This document shows, piece after piece, positions 7,898 to 15,936 of a stretch of DNA of 39,628 nt; position 1 is the first letter of the stretch, and the number at the start of each line of letters is the position of its first letter. The stretch is from Bradyrhizobium pachyrhizi (lineage in GTDB: Bacteria > Pseudomonadota > Alphaproteobacteria > Rhizobiales > Xanthobacteraceae), in contig NZ_LFIQ01000024.1 in the NCBI RefSeq assembly GCF_001189245.1, positions 201,344-240,971 of the forward strand. Direction: 5' to 3'. The translations under genes and the position numbers were made by a program. Under the pieces are notes generated by a model. It was not told where the DNA came from. It was given only the letters and a program-made list of their open reading frames with translations, and made no database searches.

Positions 7898-9340
7898 ATG
7901 TCCGATCTCGGCCTCGCCGAAATACCTGTTGACGAACAAGAGCGGCCGCTGCCGCCGCCGGTGACCAAGCCGGCGCGCAATGCGCTGCTCGACGGGCCGA
8001 TCCTGCGCACACTTCTGTGGCTCGCCTGGCCGAATGTGATCGCGCTCTCCGCCGGCACCTGCGTCGTCATCGCGGAGACTTCGTATATCGGCCGGCTCGG
8101 CGTCGAGTCGCTTGCGGCGATGGCACTGGTGTTTCCCTGCGTGATCCTGACCATGACGATGTCCGGCGGCGCGATGGGCGGCGGCGTGGCATCCGCGATT
8201 GCGCGTGCGCTCGGTGCCGGCGAGATCGAGCGCGCCTCGACGCTCGCGATGCATGCGCTGCTGATCGGCCTGACCTTTGGTTTGACGTTCATGCTGGGCA
8301 TGCTGATCTTCGGTCCGCGCCTGCTCGAACTGCTCGGCGGCCGCGGCAATGTGCTGGCGCAGGCGATCGCCTATTCGCAGGTGTTCTTCGGCGGTGCGAT
8401 CCTGCCCTGGCTGATGAACACCATGGCCGGCATCCTGCGCGGCACCGGCAACATGAAGCTGCCGTCGACCATGATCCTGTCGTCCGCGGTGTGGCAGATC
8501 ATTCTGGGCGGCACGCTCGGGCTCGGTCTCGGGCCGGTGCCGCAATTCGGCATGCGCGGCGTCGCCGCGGGTTCGCTGATCGCCTATTCGATCAGCATCA
8601 GCGTGATGGGCTGGTATCTGTTCTCGGGCCGCGCCCGCGTGAAGCCGAAACTCAAGGGGCTGCGCGTGCAATGGGCGATGTTCATCGACATCCTCAAGGT
8701 CGGCGCGGTGTCCTGCTTCTCGCCGCTGCAATCGGTTCTGACGATCTCGATCTTCACCCACATGCTGGCGCAGTTCGGCACCGCGGTGCTCGCCGGCTAC
8801 GGCATCGGCGCGCGGCTCGAATTCATGCTGACCTCGGTCGCCTTCGCGGTCGGCATCGCCTCGGTGCCGATGATCGGCATGGCGGTCGGCGCGGAGCGCG
8901 TCGCGCGGGCCCGGCGCATCGCCTGGACCGCGGGCACGGTGTCGTTCCTTGCGGTCGGCGTGGTCGGCAGCTTCATCGCCGTCTTCCCCGATCTCTGGGT
9001 CAACCTGTTCACCAGTGATCCGCACGTGCGGGCGACCAGCCATCAATATCTCGCGACCGCCGCGCCGATGTACGCGTTCATCGGCCTTGCGATGTCGATG
9101 TATTTCTCCTCGCAGGGTGCCGCGAAGGTGCTGGGTCCGGTGCTGGCGCAGACCGCGCGGCTGATCTTCATCGGCGCCGGCGGCTGGTGGCTGTCGACGC
9201 ATGAGGCGAGCGCGCAGAACTTCTTCGCACTCGCCGCCGCCTCGATGGGCGTGCTCGGCGTGCTGTCCTGCCTCAGCGTGATCCTGACGCGCTGGGGCAA
9301 GTCGGCGCCGGTCGCCGAGCCGCAGCCGGCGCTATCTTGA
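7898..9340 (+). CDS. MATE family efflux transporter
   Basis: A 480-aa inner-membrane antiporter of the MATE family, expected to export drugs or metabolites in exchange for protons or sodium. After a soluble 30-residue N-terminus it shows the usual dozen hydrophobic segments, the first around LLWLAWPNVIALSAGTCVVI. Two internally related MatE halves are seen (GRLGVESLAAMALVFP in the first, GYGIGARLEFMLTSVAFAVG in the second). I prefer the ATG at 7898 with GGGAG in front; the ATG at 7862, also with an upstream AGGGA, would add 12 residues. It stands alone, so the substrate is unknown. Confidence 0.9.
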   Translation: MSDLGLAEIPVDEQERPLPPPVTKPARNALLDGPILRTLLWLAWPNVIALSAGTCVVIAETSYIGRLGVESLAAMALVFPCVILTMTMSGGAMGGGVASAIARALGAGEIERASTLAMHALLIGLTFGLTFMLGMLIFGPRLLELLGGRGNVLAQAIAYSQVFFGGAILPWLMNTMAGILRGTGNMKLPSTMILSSAVWQIILGGTLGLGLGPVPQFGMRGVAAGSLIAYSISISVMGWYLFSGRARVKPKLKGLRVQWAMFIDILKVGAVSCFSPLQSVLTISIFTHMLAQFGTAVLAGYGIGARLEFMLTSVAFAVGIASVPMIGMAVGAERVARARRIAWTAGTVSFLAVGVVGSFIAVFPDLWVNLFTSDPHVRATSHQYLATAAPMYAFIGLAMSMYFSSQGAAKVLGPVLAQTARLIFIGAGGWWLSTHEASAQNFFALAAASMGVLGVLSCLSVILTRWGKSAPVAEPQPALS

Positions 9341-9401
9341 ACCGCCGAAAGTGCCGTCTCGGCTCTCACACCGTCATCCTGAGAGGATGTGCATGCATTC
9401 A

Positions 9402-9526
9402 GCGTCGTCCTGGCGAAAGCCAGGACCCATTACCCCAACCGCTTGTTGTTATGCGACGCTGGGGCCACTATCGCACGCTCAATCGAATTCGGTGGTTATG
9501 AGTCCTGGCTTTCGCCAGAACGACGG
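9402..9526. repeat. Palindromic intergenic repeat (CGTCGTCCTGGC / GCCAGAACGACG type)
   Basis: The left arm has the hairpin TCCTGGCGAAAGCCAGGA and the right arm AGTCCTGGCTTTCGCCAG, in inverted arrangement with ends CGTCG and CGACG. Same architecture as 1245 and 39511. With copy 2 of the 104-bp repeat it fills the gap after the MATE gene. Confidence 0.8.
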
Positions 9527-9618
9527 CGTGGGGAGGCCGCTCGCTACAATTCTCATACCGTTATCGCCGCGCAAAGGCGACCTTTGCGCGGGAGTGACGG
9601 TGATAAAGTTTCCGGCCG

Positions 9619-9722
9619 CTAAAGCATGATCCGGAAAAGTGCGAAGCGGTTTTCCGAAAAGATCATGCTCAAACAAAAGGCCAAAGCGCGATGACGATTC
9701 AACTTAATCTCATCGCGCTTTA
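9619..9722. repeat. 104-bp two-hairpin repeat, copy 2
   Basis: It matches 3475-3578 except for one C-to-T change near the 3' end, and is in the same orientation. It sits immediately after the stop codon side of the reverse-strand SRPBCC gene, so it may act as a 3' stem-loop for that transcript. Confidence 0.9.
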
Positions 9723-9728
9723 GCCCTG

Positions 9729-10139
9729 CTACGCTGCGTTCTTCGCCGATTTGGCCATCGCGGCTTGCATCGCCGCCGCGCCGAGGTCCATCTGCGCGTC
9801 CATGTATGGCGCGACCTCGTGCGGCAGCACGTCGGCGATCCACACCACCCGGCAGCGCGCGTCGCCCTCGGCGAACACCTGCACCGAGGCGGAATGCTGC
9901 TTCAACCGTTCGCTGCTGATCGCATAGACCAGCCGTTGCCGCTTGTCGTCGCAATCGACCAGCGTCTCGCGGGCCACGGTGCCGTTGGCGAAGCTGACGG
10001 TGCGAACGTCGCCATCAAGCTTGGTGTCGGTCACGAAGCCCGGCACCAGCCGCGTATGCAGCGCGCCGAAATCGCGCAACGCGTCCCAGACATGATCTGC
10101 CGGCGCGTCGATCGGGATGTCTTTGTAAATGGAAGCCAT
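9729..10139 (-). CDS. SRPBCC family protein (START-like ligand-binding fold)
   Basis: A 136-aa small soluble protein of the polyketide cyclase/START-like superfamily. It opens with the typical strand-helix MASIYKDIPIDAPADHVWDA and has the FANGTVARETLVDCD and SSERLKQHSASVQVF strands. The family binds hydrophobic ligands in a deep pocket; the ligand here is unknown. The start is the ATG at 10139 with AAAGGA upstream; the longer frame would run through a palindromic repeat. It is the last gene in a reverse run after a VOC protein, but the repeat in the 127-base gap may separate their transcripts. Confidence 0.85.
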   Translation of the reverse strand: MASIYKDIPIDAPADHVWDALRDFGALHTRLVPGFVTDTKLDGDVRTVSFANGTVARETLVDCDDKRQRLVYAISSERLKQHSASVQVFAEGDARCRVVWIADVLPHEVAPYMDAQMDLGAAAMQAAMAKSAKNAA

Positions 10140-10170
10140 GAGGTTGAGTCCTTTCTGTCGCATTTGAAGG

Positions 10171-10258
10171 ACCGTCATTGCGAGCAAAGCGAGGCAATCC
10201 ACCTCACAGCGGTATGCAAGAATGGATTGCTTCGTCGCTTCGCGCCTCGCCATGACGG
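10171..10258. repeat. Palindromic intergenic repeat (CGTCATTGCGAG / CTCGCCATGACG type)
   Basis: Outer arms CCGTCATTGCGAG and CTCGCCATGACGG, with inner GCAATCCA and TGGATTGC, are inverted. It lies between the SRPBCC and VOC genes. This sequence class is widespread in bradyrhizobial intergenic DNA. Confidence 0.8.
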
Positions 10259-10266
10259 GTTGAGGC

Positions 10267-10626
10267 TCAGGTCGACACCGCCTCGACATTGTTGCCGTCG
10301 GGGTCGAGCAGGAATGCCGCGTAATAGGTCGGGCTGTAGTCCTTGCGGTGGCCCGCCGCGCCGTTGTCCTTGCCGCCGGCTTTCAGGCCTTCGGTATGGA
10401 ATGTCTTGATCGCGTCATGGCTCGGCGCGCGGAACGCAACGTGCGCGCCGCCTTGGGCCTTGCCCTTGTGCAGATGCAGCCAGAGCGCGGGCTCGCCCTT
10501 CGGGCCGAAGCCGGCACCGCTGTCGTCGCGCGAGCAGAGCACGAAGCCGAGTGGTGCCAGCACCGCGGTGTAGAAGCGGACACTGGCGTCGAGGTCGGCG
10601 ACGCGCAATCCGATATGGTCGTACAT
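10267..10626 (-). CDS. VOC family protein (glyoxalase/bleomycin-resistance-like)
   Basis: A 119-aa single vicinal-oxygen-chelate domain of two beta-alpha-beta-beta-beta modules. The first is MYDHIGLRVADLDASVRFYT, and the second includes HVAFRAPSHDAIKTFHTEGL and the closing FLLDPDGNNVEAV. Candidate metal ligands are the first-strand His4, the His in HVAF and the C-terminal Glu. The family covers lyases, dioxygenases and resistance proteins, so the reaction is open. It follows the AraC-type regulator by 55 bases on the same strand and may be its target. Confidence 0.88.
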   Translation of the reverse strand: MYDHIGLRVADLDASVRFYTAVLAPLGFVLCSRDDSGAGFGPKGEPALWLHLHKGKAQGGAHVAFRAPSHDAIKTFHTEGLKAGGKDNGAAGHRKDYSPTYYAAFLLDPDGNNVEAVST

Positions 10627-10681
10627 GGGAAATCTCCAGTCGCTAAGCGCATCGAAAGACGCGCGGACCGGAGCAGCCTAG

Positions 10682-11521
10682 CTATTGCAGCGCGAGACGT
10701 TCTTGGAAAATCTTGCGGTCGCCGCGCGAGGCCTGGCGGAACTTCAGCGGCGAGGCACCGGCGGCGCGGTGGAAGCTGCGCACGAAATTGGAGAGATCGC
10801 CGAAGCCGACGTCATAGGCAATGTCGGTGACCGGGCTGTCGTCATCGGCGAGCCGCCGCGCCGCATGGCGCAGCCGCGAGCGCACGAGATATTGATGCGG
10901 GGTCACGCCGAGCACGGCGGAAAACAGCCGCAGGAAATGGAAGGTGCTCAAGCCGGCCTGCTCCGCGGTATCGTCGAGGTCGATCTGATGGTGTGAATTG
11001 GCGTCGATCCACAGCGCGGCCTCGACGGCGCGGCGGCGATCGCGCAAGCCCGCGGTGAGAGGCTTTGCCTTGCGGTCGGACACCAGCTCGACAAGGCGGC
11101 TGGTGAGGAGGTGGCCGATCTCGTCGAGACCGACGTCGCTGTTGCCAGCTGCCGCCGTTTGCGCGAGCTCGCCGATCACCATCAGTTCCGGCAGCGGCGG
11201 CACCGACCCGACCTGCCAGATCGCCGCGCGGTCGCCGATGGTCTCGACCAGCTCCGGGTCCAGGAAGAACGACAGGCATTCGTCGCCGACCACGTGGTCG
11301 TGCGTGCAGGTATATTCGTCGCCGGGATGGCCGACCAGGATCGAGCCTGCCACCAGCTCATGGAAGCGGCCGCGGCAATGGCAGCCGAAGCTGCCGCTGC
11401 GCACATAGGACACCGAGTGGCAGGCGAACTGCTCGGCGAACGGCTCGTCGCCGGGTTCCGCCGTACAGCGAAACTCGTTCACCGTGATGCGATCGCGCTG
11501 CAGCAGCGTGGTTCGGACCAT
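10682..11521 (-). CDS. AraC family transcriptional regulator
   Basis: A 279-aa regulator. The C-terminal double helix-turn-helix is clear: [20 protein letters not shown] and then [20 protein letters not shown], with the typical GASPLKFR ending. The N-terminal cupin-like sensor is unusually rich in Cys and His (Cys19, 34, 47, 49, 72, 82; CTHDH), which may bind metal or sense redox. It starts only 9 bases after the stop of the ogt-like gene, so the two are probably co-transcribed. There is no Ada-type C-x3-C / C-x2-C zinc pattern. Likely controls its own run of genes; the inducer is unknown. Confidence 0.88.
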   Translation of the reverse strand: MVRTTLLQRDRITVNEFRCTAEPGDEPFAEQFACHSVSYVRSGSFGCHCRGRFHELVAGSILVGHPGDEYTCTHDHVVGDECLSFFLDPELVETIGDRAAIWQVGSVPPLPELMVIGELAQTAAAGNSDVGLDEIGHLLTSRLVELVSDRKAKPLTAGLRDRRRAVEAALWIDANSHHQIDLDDTAEQAGLSTFHFLRLFSAVLGVTPHQYLVRSRLRHAARRLADDDSPVTDIAYDVGFGDLSNFVRSFHRAAGASPLKFRQASRGDRKIFQERLALQ

Positions 11522-11530
11522 ACCCGGGAT

Positions 11531-12127
11531 TTAAGCTTGCGGCCGGAGTCGTGCAACGGGCAGCAGCACATCAAAAAGGGTCTTGCTGGTGGTCGGCTGG
11601 GCGCCCTCGATCGAGAGCAGCCGCCGCTTCGAGATGCTGCCGCCGTTCGGCGAGATCCGGTCGGCATAATTGCCCGCCTCGAGCACCCGGTGGCAGGGCA
11701 CCATGAGCATGAAGGGATTGCGGCCGAGCGCCTGTGCCACCGAATAGACCGCGCCGGACGCGCGCAAGGCGCTCGCCACCTCGTCATAGGTCCGGGTTTC
11801 GCCGCGGGGAATGGTGCGGACAAACTGATAGACGCGCGCGTTGAATGCCGGAATGCCGCTCATGTCGAGCGCAACGCCGGCAAGCTCACCATTGCCGCCG
11901 CGCAAGGTCGCGGCGATGCCCTCGATCGCGACAGCGACCTCTTCAGGAGGCCGCATCTCGCGCGCGTCAGGATAAAGCTTGAATAGTCGCTTGCGGGTCT
12001 CGATCTCGCGCAGCTCGGGAAGCTGCACGCCGGCCACGCCGAGCTCGCCCCACGCGATACCGCATCGGCCGATCGCCGTGTCGAAAATGGTGTACCCACG
12101 CCCCGCCATGACGCCACCAGCCCCCAT
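11531..12127 (-). CDS. ogt: Methylated-DNA--[protein]-cysteine S-methyltransferase
   Basis: A 198-aa suicide DNA-repair protein that removes alkyl groups from O6-alkylguanine. The alkyl-acceptor motif VPCHRV is present (Cys145), with the DNA-binding helix region IPRGETRTYDEVASAL and SVAQALGRNP before it. The N-terminal about 90 residues form the usual less conserved domain. The ATG at 12127 or the in-frame ATG at 12109 could be the start; neither has a strong ribosome site. It is followed 9 bases later by an AraC-type regulator, an arrangement recalling the two halves of E. coli Ada on separate genes. Confidence 0.9.
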   Translation of the reverse strand: MGAGGVMAGRGYTIFDTAIGRCGIAWGELGVAGVQLPELREIETRKRLFKLYPDAREMRPPEEVAVAIEGIAATLRGGNGELAGVALDMSGIPAFNARVYQFVRTIPRGETRTYDEVASALRASGAVYSVAQALGRNPFMLMVPCHRVLEAGNYADRISPNGGSISKRRLLSIEGAQPTTSKTLFDVLLPVARLRPQA

Positions 12128-12298
12128 GCGCGCGATCTTAACATCGTCGCTGGCGCGCGCATCCGGAATCTTGACGTTCGGTTAAGCATGCCGTGGCGCG
12201 GTTGCGCGCGGGCCGGCGAGCCTCCGGTCACGCATCTTAAAGGCTTTGCCCGCTATCTGGTCGTCAGCATGCTGCTCCACGGTACGATCGGCGGAACG

Positions 12299-13816
12299 AT
12301 GACCAGCACCGGCGCGGATGCGGCGCGCGGCAGCACCGCCGTGGCCGGGACATCGACCGGGCGTCTTCATCCGCTGTTCGCATTGTTGTTGCTGGCATTG
12401 GTCCTGCGCCTTGCGGCCGCGCTCTGGCCCAACGTGATGTATCCGGACGAGATCTTTCAATATCTCGAGCCGGCGTGGCGGATGCTCGGTCATGACGGCA
12501 TTTTGACGTGGGACTGGCGCGAAGGCATTCGCGGCTGGTTCCTGCCGACATTGCTGGCCGGGCCGGTCGCGGTGGGCGGCTTGATTGCGCCGGGCGGCGA
12601 GGGCGCTTTCCTGGTGCCGCGCCTGGTCGCCGCATCTGCGTCACTGTCGATCGTGGTCAGCGCCTGGTTCTTTGGTGCACGGATCTCGCGAACCCATGCC
12701 ATCGTCGCGGCGTTCGCTGCGGCAGTCTGGTTCGAGTTGATCCTGCTCGCGCCGCACACATTGGGCGAGCCGTTGGCGACGGCGCTGATCGTGCCGGCGG
12801 CGCTGCTGGTGACCAGCCGTCCGTCGCGGCGGCATCTTGCGATCGGCGGCGCGTTGCTCGCCTTTGCCTTTGTCTGCCGCTTCCAGTATGCGCCGGCCAT
12901 CGCCGTGCTTGCGCTCGGCGCCTGCTGGATGCGTTGGCGAAACCTGATTCCCTTGATCGCGGGCGGTCTCGCCGCGCTGATGCTCTCCGCCGCGATCGAG
13001 CTTGCGCATGGCGCCGTGCCGTTCGCCTGGCTGATCGGCAACATCAGGGAAAACCTGCTGCACGATCGCGCGACCGAGTTCGGCGTGACGCCCCCTTCGG
13101 CCTATCTCGTCAACTTCCTGATCGTGTGGTCGGCGGCGATCGTATTGCCGCTCGCCGCGATCTGGCGCGGCGCGCGCCATGCGCCGCTGTTGCTGGCCGT
13201 GGCGCTGGTCAACCTCGTCTTCCACAGCCTGATCGCGCACAAGGAATACCGCTTCGTCTTCCTGTCGGTGGCGCTGTTCATCATCGTCGCGGCGCTGGGA
13301 TCGGCCGATTGGGTGCAATGGCTGCGCGCAAAACCCGGGTGGCGCCGCTGGGCGTTGCCGATCGTGACCGGCGGCTGGGCCTTGCTCTCGGTCACGCTCG
13401 CCGGCGCCAGCGAAGGGATGCGCGACTACTGGACGCGTGGTGTCGGCGCGGCGCGGCTCGCCGCCGAACTGCGCAGCGATCCGCAGATGTGCGGCCTTGC
13501 ACTTTACAATGTTCGTTTCCAGCTGTTGCCGGGTCGCGAACGATTGGTGGGGGCGGTGCCGCTCTATGCGCTCGAGCCCGCCGATCCGCTCGCCGAGCTC
13601 ATGCTGCCGCCGCTGTTGCAGGCGACCAGGCCGGCCTTCAACCGTATCCTTGCGCGGCCCGCGGCCGCCGGTGATCTGCCGGCGGATTTTTCAAGGCAAA
13701 GCTGTGCCCGCGTCGGCATCGCCGATGCCTGCATCTATGCACGAAGCGGCACCTGCGACGCATCCGCCGCCACGGCTTTTGTCCTCAATGACGTGCTCGT
13801 GAGGATGGGCCATTAG
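12299..13816 (+). CDS. GT22-like (ALG9/PIG-B-type) membrane mannosyltransferase
   Basis: A 505-aa multispanning membrane protein. Near the first membrane segment it has PDEIFQYLEPAWRMLG and then TWDWREGIRGWFLP, which correspond to the acidic and TWE-Y-R-S motifs of GT22 dolichol-phosphate-mannose-dependent mannosyltransferases (ALG9, ALG12, PIG-B). A later loop has HKEYRFVF, matching the HKExRF motif of the same family. About ten hydrophobic segments follow. The extracytoplasmic DE motif would be catalytic. Bacterial members probably use a polyprenyl-phosphate sugar to decorate a lipid or polysaccharide. I chose the ATG at 12299; ATGs at 12269 and 12188 are alternatives. No cell-wall glycan cluster surrounds it, so the acceptor is unknown. 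Confidence 0.78.
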   Translation: MTSTGADAARGSTAVAGTSTGRLHPLFALLLLALVLRLAAALWPNVMYPDEIFQYLEPAWRMLGHDGILTWDWREGIRGWFLPTLLAGPVAVGGLIAPGGEGAFLVPRLVAASASLSIVVSAWFFGARISRTHAIVAAFAAAVWFELILLAPHTLGEPLATALIVPAALLVTSRPSRRHLAIGGALLAFAFVCRFQYAPAIAVLALGACWMRWRNLIPLIAGGLAALMLSAAIELAHGAVPFAWLIGNIRENLLHDRATEFGVTPPSAYLVNFLIVWSAAIVLPLAAIWRGARHAPLLLAVALVNLVFHSLIAHKEYRFVFLSVALFIIVAALGSADWVQWLRAKPGWRRWALPIVTGGWALLSVTLAGASEGMRDYWTRGVGAARLAAELRSDPQMCGLALYNVRFQLLPGRERLVGAVPLYALEPADPLAELMLPPLLQATRPAFNRILARPAAAGDLPADFSRQSCARVGIADACIYARSGTCDASAATAFVLNDVLVRMGH

Positions 13817-13885
13817 CGGGGCGGTGCGGCGATCGGCTTCAATGCGCGCTTGATCCGCTGGCTCCGCCCGGGCTATGGTCCGGCC

Positions 13886-13907
13886 GGTCGCACCGTAGGG
13901 TGCGACC
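13886..13907. promoter_or_regulatory. Perfect 9-bp inverted repeat before tRNA-Gly
   Basis: The arms GGTCGCACC and GGTGCGACC flank the 4-base loop GTAG, 16 bases before the tRNA. There is no T-run, so a simple intrinsic terminator is unlikely. It may end the GT22 transcript as a processing hairpin, or be a repeat fragment. Confidence 0.45.
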
Positions 13908-13922
13908 TCAAGCATTGAGATC

Positions 13923-13996
13923 GCGGGCGTAGTTCAATGGTAGAACGGCAGCTTCCCAAGCTGCATACGAGGGTTCGATTCCCTTCGCCCGCTCCA
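13923..13996 (+). tRNA. tRNA-Gly (anticodon CCC)
   Basis: A complete cloverleaf. Acceptor arms are GCGGGCG and CGCCCGC, the D-arm region contains TAGTTCAATGGTAGA, and the anticodon stem GCAGC/GCTGC encloses the loop TTCCCAA, giving anticodon CCC, which reads GGG. The T-arm is GAGGGTTCGATTCCCTT. The discriminator is T, followed by an encoded CCA at 13994-13996. There is no integrase or duplicated 3' end nearby. Confidence 0.97.
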
Positions 13997-14021
13997 GCCT
14001 TCAGGCAAATGTCGCGGGACA

Positions 14022-14055
14022 GTTTGTCGGCAAGGCACCGTTTGTCGGCAAGGCA
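14022..14055 (+). repeat. Short tandem direct repeat
   Basis: GTTTGTCGGCAAGGCA occurs at 14022-14037 and again at 14040-14055, between tRNA-Gly and the DUF3551 gene. Two copies only, too few to be functional on this evidence. Confidence 0.6.
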
Positions 14056-14084
14056 ATGTATTTCGCGACAGCAGGAGACGTGAC

Positions 14085-14336
14085 GTGAGGTTGCTTGGAG
14101 CGCTGCTGCTTGCGCTAGGGGCGCTTTGGATGACAAGGCCGGCATCCGCGCAAATGTATGATCCGCGCTATCCCGTCTGCATGCATGTTTACGGTATGCT
14201 GGTCGGCGAGCGCATGGACTGCGTCTTCACGTCGCTGGAACAGTGTCAGGCCGGCGCCGTTGGGCTTCCGGCAACCTGTCTGGTGAACCCCTATTATGCG
14301 CCGAGATCGGCGCGTCCTCATCGGCCTGAACGATGA
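14085..14336 (+). CDS. DUF3551 family small exported protein
   Basis: An 83-aa protein starting at GTG with AGGAG 8 bases upstream. The signal peptide (MRLLGALLLALGALWM, cleaved after ASA-Q) leads to a short mature domain with four Cys: YPVCMHVYG, RMDCVFTSLEQC and ATCLVNPYY. This pattern is that of DUF3551, a family abundant in Bradyrhizobium with no known function. The cysteines could form two disulfides in the periplasm. Confidence 0.85.
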   Translation: MRLLGALLLALGALWMTRPASAQMYDPRYPVCMHVYGMLVGERMDCVFTSLEQCQAGAVGLPATCLVNPYYAPRSARPHRPER

Positions 14337-14377
14337 CCTTTCCGGCCGTATCGCGAGCGTTGATTTGAGATCAGTGC

Positions 14378-14551
14378 ATGGCATGGTGGTACTACGCGCT
14401 CTTCGCGATCGTTCTGCTCGGATGTTGTGCATTGGTGGTTCGCGCCCGTCGCGGCAGCAATACGCGAGAAGATGAGGAGCTGAACCGGCGGATCGATGAG
14501 CGCGTCGAGCGGCTCGATCTGACTCGGCGCAATCGCGACAGGGATTCCTGA
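14378..14551 (+). CDS. Small single-pass membrane protein (57 aa)
   Basis: A 57-codon ORF beginning MAWWYYALFAIVLLGCCALVV, a single transmembrane segment, followed by a highly charged helical tail (EDEELNRRIDERVERLDL) with a heptad-like spacing. It lies 41 bases after the DUF3551 gene on the same strand. The ribosome site is weak (GAGA). The sharp membrane/charged-tail layout and third-position GC make a real gene more likely than chance, but nothing here reveals its role. Confidence 0.55.
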   Translation: MAWWYYALFAIVLLGCCALVVRARRGSNTREDEELNRRIDERVERLDLTRRNRDRDS

Positions 14552-14916
14552 TCGAGGGAATCCGCGTGGCAATCCAGCCAGCTTCGGGCGATCATCCCGG
14601 GATATTACGGCGATCTGTTCACGCAACGTGCGCGCCTAACGAACCGTACTCAACCTGTTCTTCTCACAACGCGCAGTTATGTTTCCGTAGTTCTCCGCGT
14701 TTGAGAACGAAGTTCCGCCGGAACGATGTCGCGGGTTCCGGCATTGGTCGAATAGAGCCGACCGACCTCCGGCGAGAACGGTCGGTTCAAGCCCGCGTCC
14801 GGCCGTTCCCTCTCAACAGCCCCCCTAGAAGACGGCCGGCGCGGGTCCTTATCCCTGTCGTGCTCGATGTGACGAGCCTGCGCGCCGGTCGAGTATCGCT
14901 GACATTCGCGATGGAT
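14552..14916. other. Intergenic region with inverted repeats, no gene seen
   Basis: This 365-base gap lies between the small membrane ORF and the reverse-strand luciferase-like gene, whose ends meet tail to tail. It holds CCGGAAC/GTTCCGG (14718-14741) and CCGACC/GGTCGG inverted pairs, and a C-run at 14820. I find no convincing coding frame, RNA gene or promoter. Confidence 0.5.
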
Positions 14917-15936
14917 TTAGCGCCAGCCCAAAGCGGGTGCGATCTGGGTCAAGATCGTCTCGATCACATGCGCGTTGTAGTCGACGCCGAGCTGATTGGG
15001 GACGGTCAGGAGCAAGGTATCGGCCTCCGCGATCGCCTCATCCGTCTTGAGCTGCTCGATCAGCCTGTCCGGCTCGGCGGCGTAGCCGCGGCCGAAGATC
15101 GCGCGCGTCCTCTCGTCGATGAAGCCGATCTGGTCTTCCTCCTGTCCGTTGCCGAAATAGGCGCGGTCGCGATCGTCGACCAGCGCGAAGATGCTGCGGC
15201 TCACCGAGACCCGCGGCTCGTGCGTGTGCCCGGCTTCCTTCCATGCGGCGCGATAGGCCCGGATCTGGGCGGCCTGCTGGATGTGGAAAGCCTCTCCGGT
15301 CTCGTCGTTCTTCAGCGTCGAGCTCTGCAGGTTCATTCCGAGTTTTGCCGCCCACACCGCGGTGGCGTTCGAGCCGGCGCCCCACCAGATGCGCTCGCGC
15401 AGGCCTTCCGAGAGTGGTTCGAGCCGAAGCAGGCCGGGAGGATTGGGAAACATCGGCCGTGGATTGGGCTGCGCAAATCCCTGGCCGCGCAGCATGTCGA
15501 GGAAGATCTCGGCATGACGCCGGCCCATGTCGGCGTCGGTCTCGCCCTCGCCCGGTTGATAGCCGAAATAGCGCCAGCCATCGATCACCTGCTCGGGCGA
15601 GCCGCGGCTGATGCCGAGTTGCAGGCGCCCCCTCGCGATCAGGTCGGCCGCGCCGGCGTCCTCGACCATGTAGAGCGGATTTTCGTAGCGCATGTCGATC
15701 ACGGCGGTGCCGATTTCGATCCGGCTGGTCCTGGCGCCGACGGCCGCCAGCAGCGGGAACGGCGAGGCCAGTTGGCGCGCGAAGTGATGGACGCGAAAAT
15801 ACGCGCCGTCCGCGCCGAGCTCTTCGGCCGCGACCGCAAGGTCGATGGATTGCAGCAGCACATCCGCGGCTGAGCGGGCCTGCGACTGCGGCGAGGGCGT
15901 CCAGTGCCCGAACGAAAGGAATCCGATTTTCTTCAT
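14917..15936 (-). CDS. LLM class flavin-dependent oxidoreductase
   Basis: A 339-aa bacterial-luciferase-like TIM-barrel protein expected to use FMN/F420-type flavin. Typical landmarks are MKKIGFLSFGHW at the start, ELGADGAYFRVHHFARQLAS, the IEIGTAVIDMRYENPLYMVE strand-helix, and GRLQLGISRGSPEQVIDGW. The length is normal. The family includes alkane, pesticide and sulfonate monooxygenases and many uncharacterised enzymes, so the substrate is open. The ATG at 15936 starts the frame. The old-yellow-enzyme gene is divergent from it, 248 bases away, and the two flavoenzymes could share control. Confidence 0.9.
   Translation of the reverse strand: MKKIGFLSFGHWTPSPQSQARSAADVLLQSIDLAVAAEELGADGAYFRVHHFARQLASPFPLLAAVGARTSRIEIGTAVIDMRYENPLYMVEDAGAADLIARGRLQLGISRGSPEQVIDGWRYFGYQPGEGETDADMGRRHAEIFLDMLRGQGFAQPNPRPMFPNPPGLLRLEPLSEGLRERIWWGAGSNATAVWAAKLGMNLQSSTLKNDETGEAFHIQQAAQIRAYRAAWKEAGHTHEPRVSVSRSIFALVDDRDRAYFGNGQEEDQIGFIDERTRAIFGRGYAAEPDRLIEQLKTDEAIAEADTLLLTVPNQLGVDYNAHVIETILTQIAPALGWR

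Noticed and set aside
7778..9202. Reverse ORF opposite the MATE gene
   Set aside because: His/Arg/Asp-rich shadow typical of the reverse complement of a membrane-protein gene.
13923..14055. tRNA-Gly as an integration attachment site
   Set aside because: No integrase, no duplicated tRNA 3' end and no foreign block beside it.
14630..14830. EcfG-type (GGAAC-N16/17-CGTT) promoters in the gap
   Set aside because: Several GGAAC and CGTT words occur, but none at the right spacing and orientation before a gene.
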